A stretch of 64,000 nucleotides of DNA from Lachnoclostridium sp. An14 (GTDB lineage: Bacteria; Bacillota; Clostridia; Lachnospirales; Lachnospiraceae). The notes under the pieces are model-generated. The model had not been told where the DNA came from, ran no database searches, and saw only the letters and a list, made by a program, of their open reading frames with translations. The stretch's first letter is position 1; every line of letters begins with the position of its first letter. Of the stretch, positions 1 to 8,926 are shown piece after piece. Made by a program: the position numbers and the translations under genes. The stretch spans positions 62,001-126,000 of the forward strand of contig NZ_NFLE01000001.1 of NCBI RefSeq assembly GCF_002160755.1. Reading direction: 5' to 3'.

Positions 1-1
1 C

Positions 2-835
2 TTTGCCAGCCGGGCTATGACGGGGCGGCTCACGGCCCAGGAACTGGCCACCTTCCGGGACGGGGACGGGATCTCCACCGGCGAGGCCATGAAGGCTTTT
101 GGCCTGGATCCGGACCGGTTCCAGGAAGCAGTGAGAAAACCGGGAGAGATCCAGAATTTCATCGAGCTCCACATTGAGCAGGGCCCCATCCTGGAGGCGG
201 AGCAGAAACAGCTGGGAATCGTGGAAACCATCGTAGGCATCCGGGAGCTGGAGGTGACCATCCACGGCCGTCCGGATCACGCAGGCACCACCCCCATGAA
301 TATGCGGGCGGACAGCTTTCTGGCGGCGGCCAGGACGGCCCTGGCGGCCACGGAGGCGGCAGTTCAGGCGGGAGAGGGCACGGTAGCCACCGTGGGAAAG
401 GCCCAGGTTCTTCCCGGCTCCTTCAATATCGTGGCAGGCACCGTTACCTTCTTCGTGGACATCCGCAGCCGGAACAAGGCCTGCATCGACCAGGTGGAGA
501 AGGCCATCCGGGAAACCCTCCAGAAAGAGGCGGAAAATCCCGGCATTACCTGGGAGATTCGGGTGATGATGGAGACGGATCCGGTGGAGACGGACCGGGA
601 AGTGTGCCGGATTCTGGAGGAGTCTGCCGGGGAACTGGGGATCACCTCCAAGCGGATGCTCTCCGGCGCGGGGCACGACGCCATGATCATGGCAGATATT
701 GCGAAGATCGGACTGGTCTTTGTGCCCAGCAAAGGCGGCCGCAGCCACTGTCCGGAGGAGTGGACAGACTACGACCAGCTCCAGAAGGGCGTGGAAGTGG
801 TGTGCGCGGCGGTGGAGAAACTGGCGAAAGCGTGA
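2..835 (+). CDS. M20-family carbamoylase / allantoate amidohydrolase-type hydrolase (5' end outside window)
   Basis: This is the C-terminal 277 residues of a zinc hydrolase of the hydantoinase/carbamoylase family (N-carbamoyl-amino-acid hydrolase, beta-ureidopropionase and allantoate amidohydrolase relatives). The frame is open to the left edge (codons from base 2), so the ATG at 17 is probably an internal methionine. Visible family motifs are ELHIEQGP (metal and substrate side), GRPDHAGTTPM at the start of the lid/dimerisation domain, GAGHDAMIMA, and the closing SHCPEEW that carries the last histidine ligand. The exact substrate cannot be told from the fragment. It converges on aroA, and a two-way hairpin terminator separates them. 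Family assignment is firm, substrate is open. Confidence 0.85.
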   Translation, partial: FASRAMTGRLTAQELATFRDGDGISTGEAMKAFGLDPDRFQEAVRKPGEIQNFIELHIEQGPILEAEQKQLGIVETIVGIRELEVTIHGRPDHAGTTPMNMRADSFLAAARTALAATEAAVQAGEGTVATVGKAQVLPGSFNIVAGTVTFFVDIRSRNKACIDQVEKAIRETLQKEAENPGITWEIRVMMETDPVETDREVCRILEESAGELGITSKRMLSGAGHDAMIMADIAKIGLVFVPSKGGRSHCPEEWTDYDQLQKGVEVVCAAVEKLAKA

Positions 836-896
836 AACGGCGATCATTGAATACAGATATAGAATGTAGAAACCGCAGAAAAACCACATAATGGCA

Positions 897-943
897 AAAC
901 AGGCGGTATGCAGTTGGAAAAAAGCTGCATACCGCCTGTTTTT
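897..943. terminator. Bidirectional Rho-independent terminator
   Basis: A 17-base inverted repeat (897-913 with 925-941) is flanked by A-rich sequence on the left and T-rich sequence on the right. It therefore reads as a terminator on both strands, and it sits between two convergent genes, the amidohydrolase and aroA. Confidence 0.85.
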
Positions 944-978
944 CACGATTATGGAATTGTCAAATGATTCCCGCCGCC

Positions 979-2253
979 TCACACCAACGCCTTCAGATCC
1001 TCCAAAAATGTAGGATAGGAAATATCCACGCAGTCCCAGGCGGGAATCTGGGTCTCACCCTCCGCGGCCAGTCCGGCCACGGCGAAGGTCATGGCGATGC
1101 GGTGGTCATTGTGGCTGTGGATGAGGGCGCCGTGAAGGGGACGCCCGCCCCGGATCACCATGCCGTCTTCCGTCTCCCGGACGTCGGCTCCCATGGCCGT
1201 CAGATTGGTCACCATGGCCTCAATGCGGTTGGACTCCTTTACCTTCAGCTCCGCGGCGTCCCGGATCACCGTTTCCCCTTCCGCGAAACAGGCGGCCGCG
1301 GCGATCACCGGCAGCTCGTCAATCAAAGTGGGAATGATGTCTCCGCCGATCACCGTCCCGTGGAGACGGCTGGTCCTTACCAGCAGGTCCGCCGCCGGTT
1401 CCCCGCCGCCGCACACCGTTTTCACCGTCTCAATGTCTCCCCCCATCTGCCGGAATACCCGCAGCACTCCGTCTCTGGTGGGATTTACCCCCACATTTTG
1501 CAGGAGGATTTCCGAATCCGGCACCAGCAGCCCGGCGGCTAAAAAGAAGGCGGCGGAGGAGATGTCCCCCGGTACCTGGATGCGCTGGCCAAAGAGCTCC
1601 TCTGCCGGACGGATCACGGCGGTGGTCCCTTCCGTGCTTACGTCCGCCCCGAAAGCGGAGAGCATAAGCTCCGTGTGGTTGCGGGAGAGGGCCGGCTCCG
1701 TCACCCTGGTTTCCCCGCCGGCGTACAGCCCCGCCAGCAGGATAGCGGATTTTACCTGGGCGGAGGCCACGGGAGTGGAGTAGTGGATTCCGCGCAGGGG
1801 AGCGCCGGAAATGCGTAAGGGGGCGCAGCCGTTTCCACGGACGCTCTCAATTTTGGCTCCCATGAGGGAGAGGGGATCCATGATCCGTTTCATAGGCCGT
1901 TTCTGGATGGACTCGTCCCCGGTAAGAGTGACGTCAAAGGGCTGGGCCGCCAGGATGCCGCTGATTAAACGGGTAGTGGTGCCGCTGTTTCCGCAGTCCA
2001 GCACCTGCTCCGGCCGTTTCAGGCCATGGAGGCCGTTTCCCCGCACGAAGATGGTTCCGTCCTGCTCCTCAATCTGCACCCCCATGCTCCGGAAACAGGA
2101 GATGGTGGAAAGGCAGTCCGCCCCTTTCAGAAAATGGGTGATTTCCGTGGTCCCCTTTGCCAGGGATCCGAACATTACACTCCTGTGGGAGATGGATTTG
2201 TCCCCCGGCACAGCCAGGGTCCCTTTCAGGGAAGAAATTTTTGAAAAATTCAT
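979..2253 (-). CDS. aroA: 3-phosphoshikimate 1-carboxyvinyltransferase (EPSP synthase)
   Basis: This 424-residue enzyme transfers enolpyruvyl from PEP to shikimate-3-phosphate in the cytosolic shikimate pathway. Motifs are in the expected order: GDKSISHR near residue 17 (phosphate and shikimate binding), GNSGTTTR near 88, QKRPMKRIMDPL near 120, KVKESNRIE near 340 and DHRIAMT near 384. Length is normal for the family. The start is supported by AAAGGAC upstream of the ATG at 2253. It is the last gene of the minus-strand aroF-tyrA-aroA operon, 17 bases after tyrA, and ends before the 897-943 terminator. Whether it is glyphosate-sensitive class I or class II cannot be settled by eye. Confidence 0.95.
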   Translation of the reverse strand: MNFSKISSLKGTLAVPGDKSISHRSVMFGSLAKGTTEITHFLKGADCLSTISCFRSMGVQIEEQDGTIFVRGNGLHGLKRPEQVLDCGNSGTTTRLISGILAAQPFDVTLTGDESIQKRPMKRIMDPLSLMGAKIESVRGNGCAPLRISGAPLRGIHYSTPVASAQVKSAILLAGLYAGGETRVTEPALSRNHTELMLSAFGADVSTEGTTAVIRPAEELFGQRIQVPGDISSAAFFLAAGLLVPDSEILLQNVGVNPTRDGVLRVFRQMGGDIETVKTVCGGGEPAADLLVRTSRLHGTVIGGDIIPTLIDELPVIAAAACFAEGETVIRDAAELKVKESNRIEAMVTNLTAMGADVRETEDGMVIRGGRPLHGALIHSHNDHRIAMTFAVAGLAAEGETQIPAWDCVDISYPTFLEDLKALV

Positions 2254-2270
2254 GGTTCGTCCTTTCTGCC

Positions 2271-3365
2271 CTACGGGATGAGGGTGTATTTGTAATCTGT
2301 GAGCCGGTTCCAGGCGGCGGTTCTTGCCTCCTCGTCGTAGAAGGAAATGCGCAGCGCCCCCTCCCCGTGCTCCCGGCTGTGGTTAATGCCGATATTCTTG
2401 ATGCTGATGCCCTTCGCCGCCAGGATGACGGAGAGGGTGGAAATGGAGCCCACCTCGTCCACAATATCCACAGAGAAGGAATACTCCGGTTCAATGGCTC
2501 CCCGGCTCCGGTCGGAAATGGAATTCCGGTAGGCGCGGGAGGAGTCAAACAGCCGGTGGATGGCCGCCTCGTCCCGTCCCCGGAGGGAGGAGAGGACGCT
2601 CTGAAGGGATGTGATGTAGCGCTCCAGCATTTCCGCGATGTTCCCCGTGTTGGTCATACAGATCTGCTCCCACATCTCCGGGGAGGCGGAGGCGATGCGG
2701 GTGATGTCCTTAAAGCCTCCGGCGGCGATCTGTTTCATCGTCTCCCGGTCGTCGTCGGCGTCCCGCACCAAGTTTACCAGGCTGGAGGCCACGATATGGG
2801 GCAGATGGCTGATGGCCGCCACCGCCAGATCGTGTTCCCCGCAGGAGAGGACCATGGGGATGGCGCTCACCGCCTTTGCCACCGCCACCAGACGCTCCAC
2901 GTTTTCCTTCGGCGCTCCCTCCGGCGGGGTGATCATGTAGTAGGCGTTTTCCAGCAGATGATCGGTGGAGTTTTCATAGCCCGTTTTCTCTGAACCGGCC
3001 ATGGGGTGGCCTCCCACAAAGACGCCTTCCATGGAAAGCTCCTTTACGGCCTGGTGGATGCTGGTTTTGGTGCTTCCCACGTCCGTCACCAGGGCGCCCT
3101 CCTTTAAATAGGGCTTTACCGCCCGCAGATAGCCCTCGTTGTACTCCACCGGCGTGCAGAGAAAGATCATGTCACACCGTCCCAGACGCTCGTCCACCCC
3201 GTCTAAGATCTCGTCCACCACTCCGTCCGCCTGGGCCTGACGCAGCTTGTCCGCGGAGCGCATATAGGCCATGACCGTCAGCTCAGGACTGGCCTTTTTT
3301 AAGGCTCTGGCCAGGGAGCCGCCGATGAGCCCCAGGCCGATAAAGCCGATTACCGATTCCTTCAT
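2271..3365 (-). CDS. tyrA: Prephenate dehydrogenase with C-terminal ACT domain
   Basis: This 364-residue NAD(P)-dependent enzyme oxidatively decarboxylates prephenate to 4-hydroxyphenylpyruvate in tyrosine synthesis. The N-terminus has a Rossmann dinucleotide motif (GLGLIGGSLA, residues about 11-20). The middle has the family sequence GGHPMAGSEKTG with the catalytic-site histidine, and HLPHIVASSL further on. The last 70 residues (EYSFSVDIVDEVGSIS onward) look like an ACT regulatory domain, so feedback by tyrosine is likely by family knowledge. A strong GGGAGGA site precedes the ATG at 3365. It lies between aroF and aroA in a three-gene operon. Confidence 0.93.
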   Translation of the reverse strand: MKESVIGFIGLGLIGGSLARALKKASPELTVMAYMRSADKLRQAQADGVVDEILDGVDERLGRCDMIFLCTPVEYNEGYLRAVKPYLKEGALVTDVGSTKTSIHQAVKELSMEGVFVGGHPMAGSEKTGYENSTDHLLENAYYMITPPEGAPKENVERLVAVAKAVSAIPMVLSCGEHDLAVAAISHLPHIVASSLVNLVRDADDDRETMKQIAAGGFKDITRIASASPEMWEQICMTNTGNIAEMLERYITSLQSVLSSLRGRDEAAIHRLFDSSRAYRNSISDRSRGAIEPEYSFSVDIVDEVGSISTLSVILAAKGISIKNIGINHSREHGEGALRISFYDEEARTAAWNRLTDYKYTLIP

Positions 3366-3408
3366 ATTCTGTATTCCTCCCTGTGTGTGGTTGCCTGCGC
3401 CGCCTGCC

Positions 3409-4434
3409 TTATTTCTTTCCGGCGATGGTCCGCCCGGAAAGCTTGGCGTAAGGCTCCAGCTCTGCCATCAGCCCGTCGAAATTGCTGAAGGTGAGGGACT
3501 GGGGGCCGTCGGAGAGGGCGCGCTCCGGACAGGGATGGACCTCGATCATCAGGCCGTCCGCCCCGGCGGCCACAGCGGCCTTCGCCAGAGGCGGCACGTA
3601 GGAGTAAACGCCGGTGGCATGGCTGGGATCCACGATAATCGGCAGATGGCTCTTTTGGCGGATCACCGGCACGGCGCTTAAATCCAGGGTGTTCCTGGTG
3701 GACGTCTCATAGGTGCGGATGCCCCGCTCGCAGAGCACAATATTGTGATTTCCCTCGGAAATGATGTACTCCGCCGCGTTCAGCCACTCGTCGATGGTGG
3801 CGGCTAAGCCCCGCTTTAAGAGCACCGGGATCCCAGCGCGGCCGCATTCCTTCAAAAGCTCGAAATTCTGCATATTTCTGGCGCCGATCTGGATCATATC
3901 CACGTACTTCGCCGCCGCCTCCAGGGCCCGCTGGCTGGTCACCTCACAGATGACTGCCAGGCCGGTGGCCTCCCTGGCTTCCTTCATATATTTGAGGCCT
4001 TCCTCCTCCAGTCCCTGGAAGGCGTAGGGGGAAGTGCGGGGCTTGTAGGCGCCGCCCCGGAGGAAATTGGCTCCCGCCTTTTTTACGGCAAAGGCCGTCT
4101 CCATCAGCTGCTCCCGGCTCTCCACGGCGCAGGGCCCGGCCATGACGGTCAAGGTATTCGGGCCCACGGAAGTGGGGCCCACCTGGACAGTGGTAGGCTC
4201 CGGGTGAAATTTTTTATTTACCAGCTTATAGGACTCGGTGACGGGGACGATCTTGTCCACCCCGTCCGCCAGCTCCAGGTTGGAATTGGCCAGAAGGGTT
4301 TTGTCCCCTACCACACCCACGATGGTGACCTGAGTTCCCTCGGATAAATGAGCCGTCAGCCCTTTCGATTCAATGAGATCGGTGATATGCCGAACCGCCT
4401 CTTTGGAGGCACCTGGTTTCATAATAATAATCAT
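3409..4434 (-). CDS. aroF: 3-deoxy-7-phosphoheptulonate (DAHP) synthase, class I-beta
   Basis: This 341-residue first enzyme of the shikimate pathway condenses PEP with erythrose-4-phosphate. The first 70 residues form a ferredoxin-like regulatory domain starting [10 protein letters not shown]. The aldolase barrel follows, with [34 protein letters not shown] and DPSHATG motifs. I chose the ATG at 4434 rather than 4494 because an AAAAGGAGA ribosome site lies just before it and the family starts here. It heads the aroF-tyrA-aroA operon behind a near-consensus promoter at 4466-4494. The N-terminal domain normally mediates allosteric inhibition by an aromatic end product. Confidence 0.94.
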   Translation of the reverse strand: MIIIMKPGASKEAVRHITDLIESKGLTAHLSEGTQVTIVGVVGDKTLLANSNLELADGVDKIVPVTESYKLVNKKFHPEPTTVQVGPTSVGPNTLTVMAGPCAVESREQLMETAFAVKKAGANFLRGGAYKPRTSPYAFQGLEEEGLKYMKEAREATGLAVICEVTSQRALEAAAKYVDMIQIGARNMQNFELLKECGRAGIPVLLKRGLAATIDEWLNAAEYIISEGNHNIVLCERGIRTYETSTRNTLDLSAVPVIRQKSHLPIIVDPSHATGVYSYVPPLAKAAVAAGADGLMIEVHPCPERALSDGPQSLTFSNFDGLMAELEPYAKLSGRTIAGKK

Positions 4435-4465
4435 GACTGTCTCTCCTTTTTCTGCAATTATACCG

Positions 4466-4494
4466 ATTGTATCGGAAAGGCATAAAATTGTCAA
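4466..4494 (-). promoter_or_regulatory. Sigma-A promoter of the aroF operon
   Basis: On the minus strand TTGACA is followed, after exactly 17 bases, by TACAAT. It lies about 30 bases upstream of the chosen aroF start and faces away from the divergent EF-G-like gene. No T-box or other leader fits in the short gap. Confidence 0.75.
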
Positions 4495-4622
4495 TCGTTT
4501 ATTACTTTAAAGTTTTGCACTTTAAAGCAAATTAGTAAAGAGCCACAAGGGCAGGGTTTCCAGGAAAGAGACAGCCAGTGAAAAGGGAATGCAAAATTTT
4601 TTAGCAAAACTGTATATTAAGC

Positions 4623-4651
4623 TTGTAAATTTACAGAATTTTTAGTACAAT
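4623..4651 (+). promoter_or_regulatory. Sigma-A promoter of the EF-G-like gene
   Basis: TTGTAA-N17-TACAAT, in an AT-rich stretch, lies 40 bases before the ATG at 4691. It faces away from the aroF promoter, and the two share a divergent control region of about 250 bases. Confidence 0.7.
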
Positions 4652-4690
4652 ATGGTCATAGGCGAAATTCTTCAACAGGAGGGACTATTT

Positions 4691-6790
4691 ATGAACGTAT
4701 ACGGAACACAGCAAATTCGGAATGTCGTGCTCTTAGGGCATGGCGGCGCCGGAAAGACTACCGTGGCAGAGGCGATGGCTCTCGTCTGCGGAGTGACCAA
4801 GAGGATGGGCAAGGTAGTTGATGGAAATACCATCAGCGACTATGATAAAGAAGAGATCAAGAGGCAGTTCTCCATCTCCACATCCCTGATTCCCCTGGAG
4901 TATGAGGGAGAGGAGGGTGTTGTGAAGGTAAACCTGTTAGACACCCCCGGATATTTCGACTTTGTGGGCGAGGTGGAGGAGGCCATGAGCGTGGCTGACG
5001 CCGCCGTCATCGTGGTCAACTGCAAGGCAGGCATCCAGGTGGGAACGGAAAAAGCCTGGGATCTCTGTGAGAAATACCGTCTGCCCAGGATCATTTTCGT
5101 CACCAACATGGACGACGACCAGGCCAGCTACCGTGAGGTGGTATTAAAGCTGGAGAAACAGTTCGGAAGAAAGATCGCTCCCTTCCAGCTCCCCATCCGT
5201 GAGAATGAGAAGTTCGTGGGATTCGTAAACGTGGTGAAGATGGGCGGCCGCCGTTTCACCGGCGTCGGTACATATGAGGAGTGCGACATTCCGGATTACG
5301 TGCAGAAAAACTTAAGCATCGCCAGAGATGCCCTGATCGAGGCCGTTGCCGAGACCAGCGAGGAATATATGGAGCGCTATTTCTCCGGAGAGGAGTTCAC
5401 GGAGGAGGAGATCTCCAATGCGTTAAGAGAGCACGTGATCGACGGCAGCATTGTTCCCGTGATGATGGGTTCCGGCTTAAACTGCCAGGGACTGCGGATT
5501 CTGCTCCGCTCCATCGACCGCTATTTCCCGTCACCGGACAAATACGAGTGCGTGGGCGTGGATATTTCCACCGGCGAGCGCTTTACGGCAAAGTATAACG
5601 ACGACGTTTCCTTATCTGCCAGAGTGTTCAAGACCATCGTGGATCCGTTTATCGGAAAATATTCCCTGATGAAGATCTGTACCGGCACCTTAAAGGCGGA
5701 CAGTTCCATCTACAATGTAAATAAAGAGACCGAGGAGAAAGTGGGCAAGCTCTACGTGCTGAGAGGCAAGGACGCCATCGAGGTTCCAGAGTTAAAGGCC
5801 GGCGACATCGGCGCCGTGGCCAAGCTGACGGTGACCCAGACCGGCGACACCATCGCCGTGCGGTCCGCCCCCATTCTCTACCACAAACCGCAGATCTCCA
5901 AGCCCTACACCTATATGCGCTATAAGACGGTGAACAAGGGCGACGACGACAAGGTGTCCAGCGCCCTGTCCAAGCTGATGGAGGAAGATCTCACCTTAAA
6001 GGCGGTCAATGATAAAGAGAACCGCCAGCTGCTCCTCTACGGAATCGGCGACCAGCAGCTGGAAGTGGTGGTGAGCAAGCTCTTAAACCGCTACAAAGTG
6101 GAGATCGAGCTGAGCAAGCCGAAATTCGCGTTCCGTGAGACTCTCCGCAAGAAAGTGGAAGTCCAGGGCAAATATAAGAAACAGTCCGGCGGCCACGGCC
6201 AGTACGGCGATGTAAAGATGGAGTTTGAGCCCTCCGGCGACTTAGAGATCCCCTACGTATTTGAGGAGAGAGTGTTCGGCGGCGCCGTGCCGAAGAACTA
6301 CTTCCCGGCTGTGGAGAAGGGCATTCAGGAATGCGTTCTCAAAGGCCCGTTGGCCGGCTATCCGGTAGTGGGACTGAAGGCGACTCTGGTGGACGGCTCT
6401 TACCATCCGGTGGACTCCTCCGAGCTGGCGTTTAAGATGGCGGCTACCATGGCCTTCAAGAAGGGCTTTATGGATGCCAACCCCGTGCTGCTAGAGCCCA
6501 TCGCCTCCTTAAAGGTGACGGTGCCGGATAAATTCACCGGCGATGTCATGGGCGATCTGAACCGGAGACGGGGCCGCGTCCTTGGCATGAATTCCAATCA
6601 CCACGGCAAGCAGACCATTGAGGCGGACATCCCCGTGTCTGAGCTCTTTGGCTACAATACCGACCTGCGCTCCATGACCGGCGGCATCGGCGAGTACGAG
6701 TATGAGTTCAGCCGCTACGAGCAGGCTCCCGGCGATGTGCAGAAACGGGAAGTGGAGGCGAGAGCCTCCCAGACTGACGGCGAGGCGTAA
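4691..6790 (+). CDS. Elongation factor G-like translational GTPase
   Basis: This 699-residue EF-G paralogue has G1 GHGGAGKTT near residue 17, G3 DTPGYFDF near 80, domain II, the domain III-IV region with GGHGQYGDV, and the C-terminal GMNSNHHGKQ / GGIGEYEYEF region. The start at 4691 has AGGAGGG seven bases upstream, and the earlier ATG at 4652 overlaps the -10 hexamer. The G4 motif reads TNMD instead of NKMD, so nucleotide recognition departs from canonical EF-G. The gene is monocistronic and lacks the usual str-operon neighbours (rpsL, rpsG, tuf). It is therefore probably not the housekeeping fusA but the accessory EF-G-like type. Its cellular role is unknown to me. Confidence 0.88.
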   Translation: MNVYGTQQIRNVVLLGHGGAGKTTVAEAMALVCGVTKRMGKVVDGNTISDYDKEEIKRQFSISTSLIPLEYEGEEGVVKVNLLDTPGYFDFVGEVEEAMSVADAAVIVVNCKAGIQVGTEKAWDLCEKYRLPRIIFVTNMDDDQASYREVVLKLEKQFGRKIAPFQLPIRENEKFVGFVNVVKMGGRRFTGVGTYEECDIPDYVQKNLSIARDALIEAVAETSEEYMERYFSGEEFTEEEISNALREHVIDGSIVPVMMGSGLNCQGLRILLRSIDRYFPSPDKYECVGVDISTGERFTAKYNDDVSLSARVFKTIVDPFIGKYSLMKICTGTLKADSSIYNVNKETEEKVGKLYVLRGKDAIEVPELKAGDIGAVAKLTVTQTGDTIAVRSAPILYHKPQISKPYTYMRYKTVNKGDDDKVSSALSKLMEEDLTLKAVNDKENRQLLLYGIGDQQLEVVVSKLLNRYKVEIELSKPKFAFRETLRKKVEVQGKYKKQSGGHGQYGDVKMEFEPSGDLEIPYVFEERVFGGAVPKNYFPAVEKGIQECVLKGPLAGYPVVGLKATLVDGSYHPVDSSELAFKMAATMAFKKGFMDANPVLLEPIASLKVTVPDKFTGDVMGDLNRRRGRVLGMNSNHHGKQTIEADIPVSELFGYNTDLRSMTGGIGEYEYEFSRYEQAPGDVQKREVEARASQTDGEA

Positions 6791-6876
6791 GACAGACATC
6801 GGGCGCCGCGGGAACGTCCTGCGGGCCGCGTTTGAACCGTCAGGCGCCATGCCGTTGACCGGATCATAGAAAACAG

Positions 6877-6920
6877 GAAATGCCTTTCGTTCCATGGACG
6901 GAGGGCATTTCTTCTTTGTT
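6877..6920 (+). terminator. Terminator of the EF-G-like gene
   Basis: The arms 6877-6890 and 6898-6911 (GAAATGCC pairing with GGCATTTC, plus an inner TCGT/ACGG part) are followed by a T-rich tail. It lies immediately before a type-A repeat. Confidence 0.7.
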
Positions 6921-7044
6921 TAACAGGAAACTTCGTTTCCTGTTAAACAAGAATGCTCCGCAAGGAGGCGCACACCGCGCAAAGGAAAATGGCTGTTTAC
7001 GCAGCCGCGCTCCGGCGGAGTGTGCGCCAAGCGCACACGTTTTT
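6918..7044 (+). repeat. Type-A modular repeat, copy 1 (complete)
   Basis: Four modules are visible. The first is a perfect 13-base-pair hairpin (6918-6930 with 6936-6948). Next is a small CTCC-GCAA-GGAG hairpin. The core AAAGGAAAATGGCTG leads into a CAGCC-closed hairpin. Last is a perfect GTGTGCGC/GCGCACAC hairpin (7020-7038) followed by TTTTT. The last module has the form of an intrinsic terminator. Together with the T-rich piece up to 7144, this fills the 350-base gap before the SRAP gene. Confidence 0.85.
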
Positions 7045-7144
7045 GTTTCTGTCATGGGAGAATGCGTCTCCTGTGGCAGAACCGCCTCCGGCGGAAGGAG
7101 CCTTCCCCGCGGGGCGCGCAGTTTACAAAAGGAAGGATAGGAAA

Positions 7145-7735
7145 ATGTGCAGTCTGTTTTATACGGATCGAGAGCTGATCGGGGAGATGAGGCGGCTGGT
7201 TCAGAGGGCGGACCGGGAGGTGGAAATGATAGAACCGGGGCGGGACGTGCGCCCCACGGAACGGGCCCTGCTTTTGCGCCAAAAGGACGGAGCCCTCTGT
7301 CTCTCCGCCATGAAATGGGGCTATCCCGGCCCTTCCGGCTCCGGGGTGGTGATCAACGCCCGGGTGGAATCCGTGACCGAAAAGCGAATGTTCGCGGAGG
7401 GAATCCGCTACCACCGGGCGGTGGTGCCCGTCCGCCGGTTCTACGAGTGGAACCGGGAAAAGGAAAGGTACACCTTTCAGAGCCGGAACGGAGAGATTTT
7501 GTACCTGGCCGGATGCTTTGACATCAGGGACAATGAGGAGCGGTTCGTCATCCTGACTACGGAGGCGAACGGATCCATGAGACCGGTCCACGACCGGATG
7601 CCTCTGATCCTGAAACGGGAGCAGATCCAGGACTGGCTGGGAGACTGGAACGCCGCGGAGAGACTGCTTCGCCAGACTCCCATGGAGCTGACGCGGCAGG
7701 CGGAGTATGAGCAGATGACGCTGTTTTCGGTGTGA
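7145..7735 (+). CDS. SOS-response-associated peptidase (SRAP/HMCES family)
   Basis: This 196-residue protein belongs to the family that covalently caps abasic sites in single-stranded DNA through an N-terminal cysteine exposed by loss of Met1. The key residues are present: Cys2 directly after the start, Asn and Arg in VINARVES near residue 77, the glutamate in RRFYEWNR near 102, and His in PVHDRMPLIL near 149. I chose the ATG at 7145 because Cys2 must follow the initiator methionine and AGGAAGGATAGG lies upstream. An in-frame ATG at 6953 would read through the repeat and is rejected. The CPBP gene follows after a short gap, so co-transcription is possible. Confidence 0.93.
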   Translation: MCSLFYTDRELIGEMRRLVQRADREVEMIEPGRDVRPTERALLLRQKDGALCLSAMKWGYPGPSGSGVVINARVESVTEKRMFAEGIRYHRAVVPVRRFYEWNREKERYTFQSRNGEILYLAGCFDIRDNEERFVILTTEANGSMRPVHDRMPLILKREQIQDWLGDWNAAERLLRQTPMELTRQAEYEQMTLFSV

Positions 7736-7764
7736 GGCAGCGAAAAGGAGGAAGGGAGGGGCCT

Positions 7765-8709
7765 ATGGAACGGGACATTCGGCAGATTCGAAAGCGGTTT
7801 TCCCACATTGGCATGGTTTTCTGCGCTTTTTGGACAGCATCCTTTGGGGGACAGTTTCTGATATGGACAATCCTCAACAAAACGGGAGTGAACCGGCTGA
7901 TTTCCCTTCGGACAGCCGCGCTTGTCATCGCCGCAGGCGGAATGTATCTGGTGGGATTTCCCGTGTATCTGCTGCTGATGGGGCGGATACCGGCGCAGCC
8001 CCTGCCAGAAGGAACGGAGAAACGGCTGTCCCCCACAGGATTTGCCGTCAGTTTTTCTGTCTGCATGGGCATGGTGATGGCCGGCAGCCTGTTGGGGAGG
8101 CTGGCGTTTCTGGTCATTTCCATTCTGCGCGGCCTCCCGCTGGATCTTCTTCTGCTTTCACCGGGATATTCCTTCGGCGGAAATCTGGCGCTGGAAGTCC
8201 TGTTGTATACAGGAATTGCCCCCATTGTGGAGGAGCTGATATTCCGGAAAATGCTGATCGACCGGATCCGCGATTATGGAGATCGGACGGCGATCCTTAT
8301 CTCCGGGTTGATCTTTGGGCTGGTCTGTGGAAATTTTTTACAGCTCTTTACCGCCTTTGGGATGGGAATGGTCTTAGCTTATCTCTATCTGCGCACCGGG
8401 AATGTAAAAAATACCATCCTTCTTCGTATGGCCATCAATCTGTTTGTCATCAATATGCGAAGGGGGCTGTTTCTCTGGGGAATGGTCTCGTTTCCAGTGG
8501 AGATTTTATTCAATGCCTATTCGGCCCTTCTGGTTTTGTGCGCCTTTGGCGGGATCTGCATGATGGTCTGCCTGAGAAACAGGCGTCACTTTCGCCGGGG
8601 CGAGCAGGAGCTGTCTCTGCCTCTCCTGGCGCGGACGGCCTTTGGAAATGTGGGGATGATTCTGCTTTTGGCTGTCTGCGCCCTGAGTTTTCGCATCAGT
8701 ATCCGTTGA
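7765..8709 (+). CDS. CPBP-family membrane protein, probably catalytically dead paralogue
   Basis: This 314-residue polytopic membrane protein has the layout of CPBP (CAAX protease / bacteriocin-processing, Abi) intramembrane metalloproteases. Motif 1 is intact (EELIFRK near residue 155). The motif-2 histidine is replaced by Cys (FGLVCGN, where its neighbour has FGLFHGN), and the motif-3 histidine by Arg (LLRMAIN, where its neighbour has LLHMCIN). Both histidines normally bind the active-site zinc, so proteolysis is unlikely. The start at 7765 is preceded by GGGAGGGG. It is a clear tandem duplicate of the next gene, sharing the N-terminal DIRQIRKRFS-like start and the DRIRDYGDR segment. Confidence 0.88.
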   Translation: MERDIRQIRKRFSHIGMVFCAFWTASFGGQFLIWTILNKTGVNRLISLRTAALVIAAGGMYLVGFPVYLLLMGRIPAQPLPEGTEKRLSPTGFAVSFSVCMGMVMAGSLLGRLAFLVISILRGLPLDLLLLSPGYSFGGNLALEVLLYTGIAPIVEELIFRKMLIDRIRDYGDRTAILISGLIFGLVCGNFLQLFTAFGMGMVLAYLYLRTGNVKNTILLRMAINLFVINMRRGLFLWGMVSFPVEILFNAYSALLVLCAFGGICMMVCLRNRRHFRRGEQELSLPLLARTAFGNVGMILLLAVCALSFRISIR

Positions 8710-8749
8710 CCGGAGGGAGGAATCTTAAGTAGTATCCCAGAAAAAAGTA

Positions 8750-8758
8750 TGCTACAAT
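8750..8758 (+). promoter_or_regulatory. Possible extended -10 promoter for the second CPBP gene
   Basis: TGCTACAAT is an extended -10 element with no convincing -35. It lies 170 bases before the second CPBP gene. The leader it would make runs through the two repeats at 8762-8870, including their terminator-like hairpin. Confidence 0.35.
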
Positions 8759-8761
8759 GAA

Positions 8762-8812
8762 ATACCAGAGTCAAACGGCGGGAAATCTGACGCGGGCCTG
8801 CCTGTAAGAGGA
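8762..8812 (+). repeat. Type-C 51-base repeat, copy 1
   Basis: It matches 21559-21609 at 42 of 51 positions with no gaps, beginning ATACCAG(A/G)GTCAAACGGC and ending AAGAGGA. It directly abuts, and may share its last bases with, type-A copy 2. Confidence 0.8.
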
Positions 8813-8870
8813 ATATGGCTGCTGACGTAGCCGCGCTCCGGCGCGAGTGTTTGCCAAGCGCACATTTTTT
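8808..8870 (+). repeat. Type-A repeat, copy 2 (core and terminator only)
   Basis: It has the core AGGAATATGGCTG, then the GCGCTCCGGCGCGAG part, then an imperfect GTGTTTGC/GCGCACA hairpin followed by TTTTTT. The two 5' hairpin modules are absent. It sits between the two CPBP paralogues and could uncouple their transcription. Confidence 0.8.
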
Positions 8871-8926
8871 ACCGTTTCGTCTGCTCTGGGAAAAACTCCC
8901 GTACATGGGAAAACGGAGGATCCTAT

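Noticed and set aside
4435-4690. T-box or aromatic amino-acid attenuator upstream of aroF
   Set aside because: The gap has promoters for both directions and no T-box specifier or antiterminator sequence.
6953-7144. N-terminal extension of the SRAP protein
   Set aside because: It translates a type-A repeat and would remove the need for Cys2 at the N-terminus, which is the catalytic residue.
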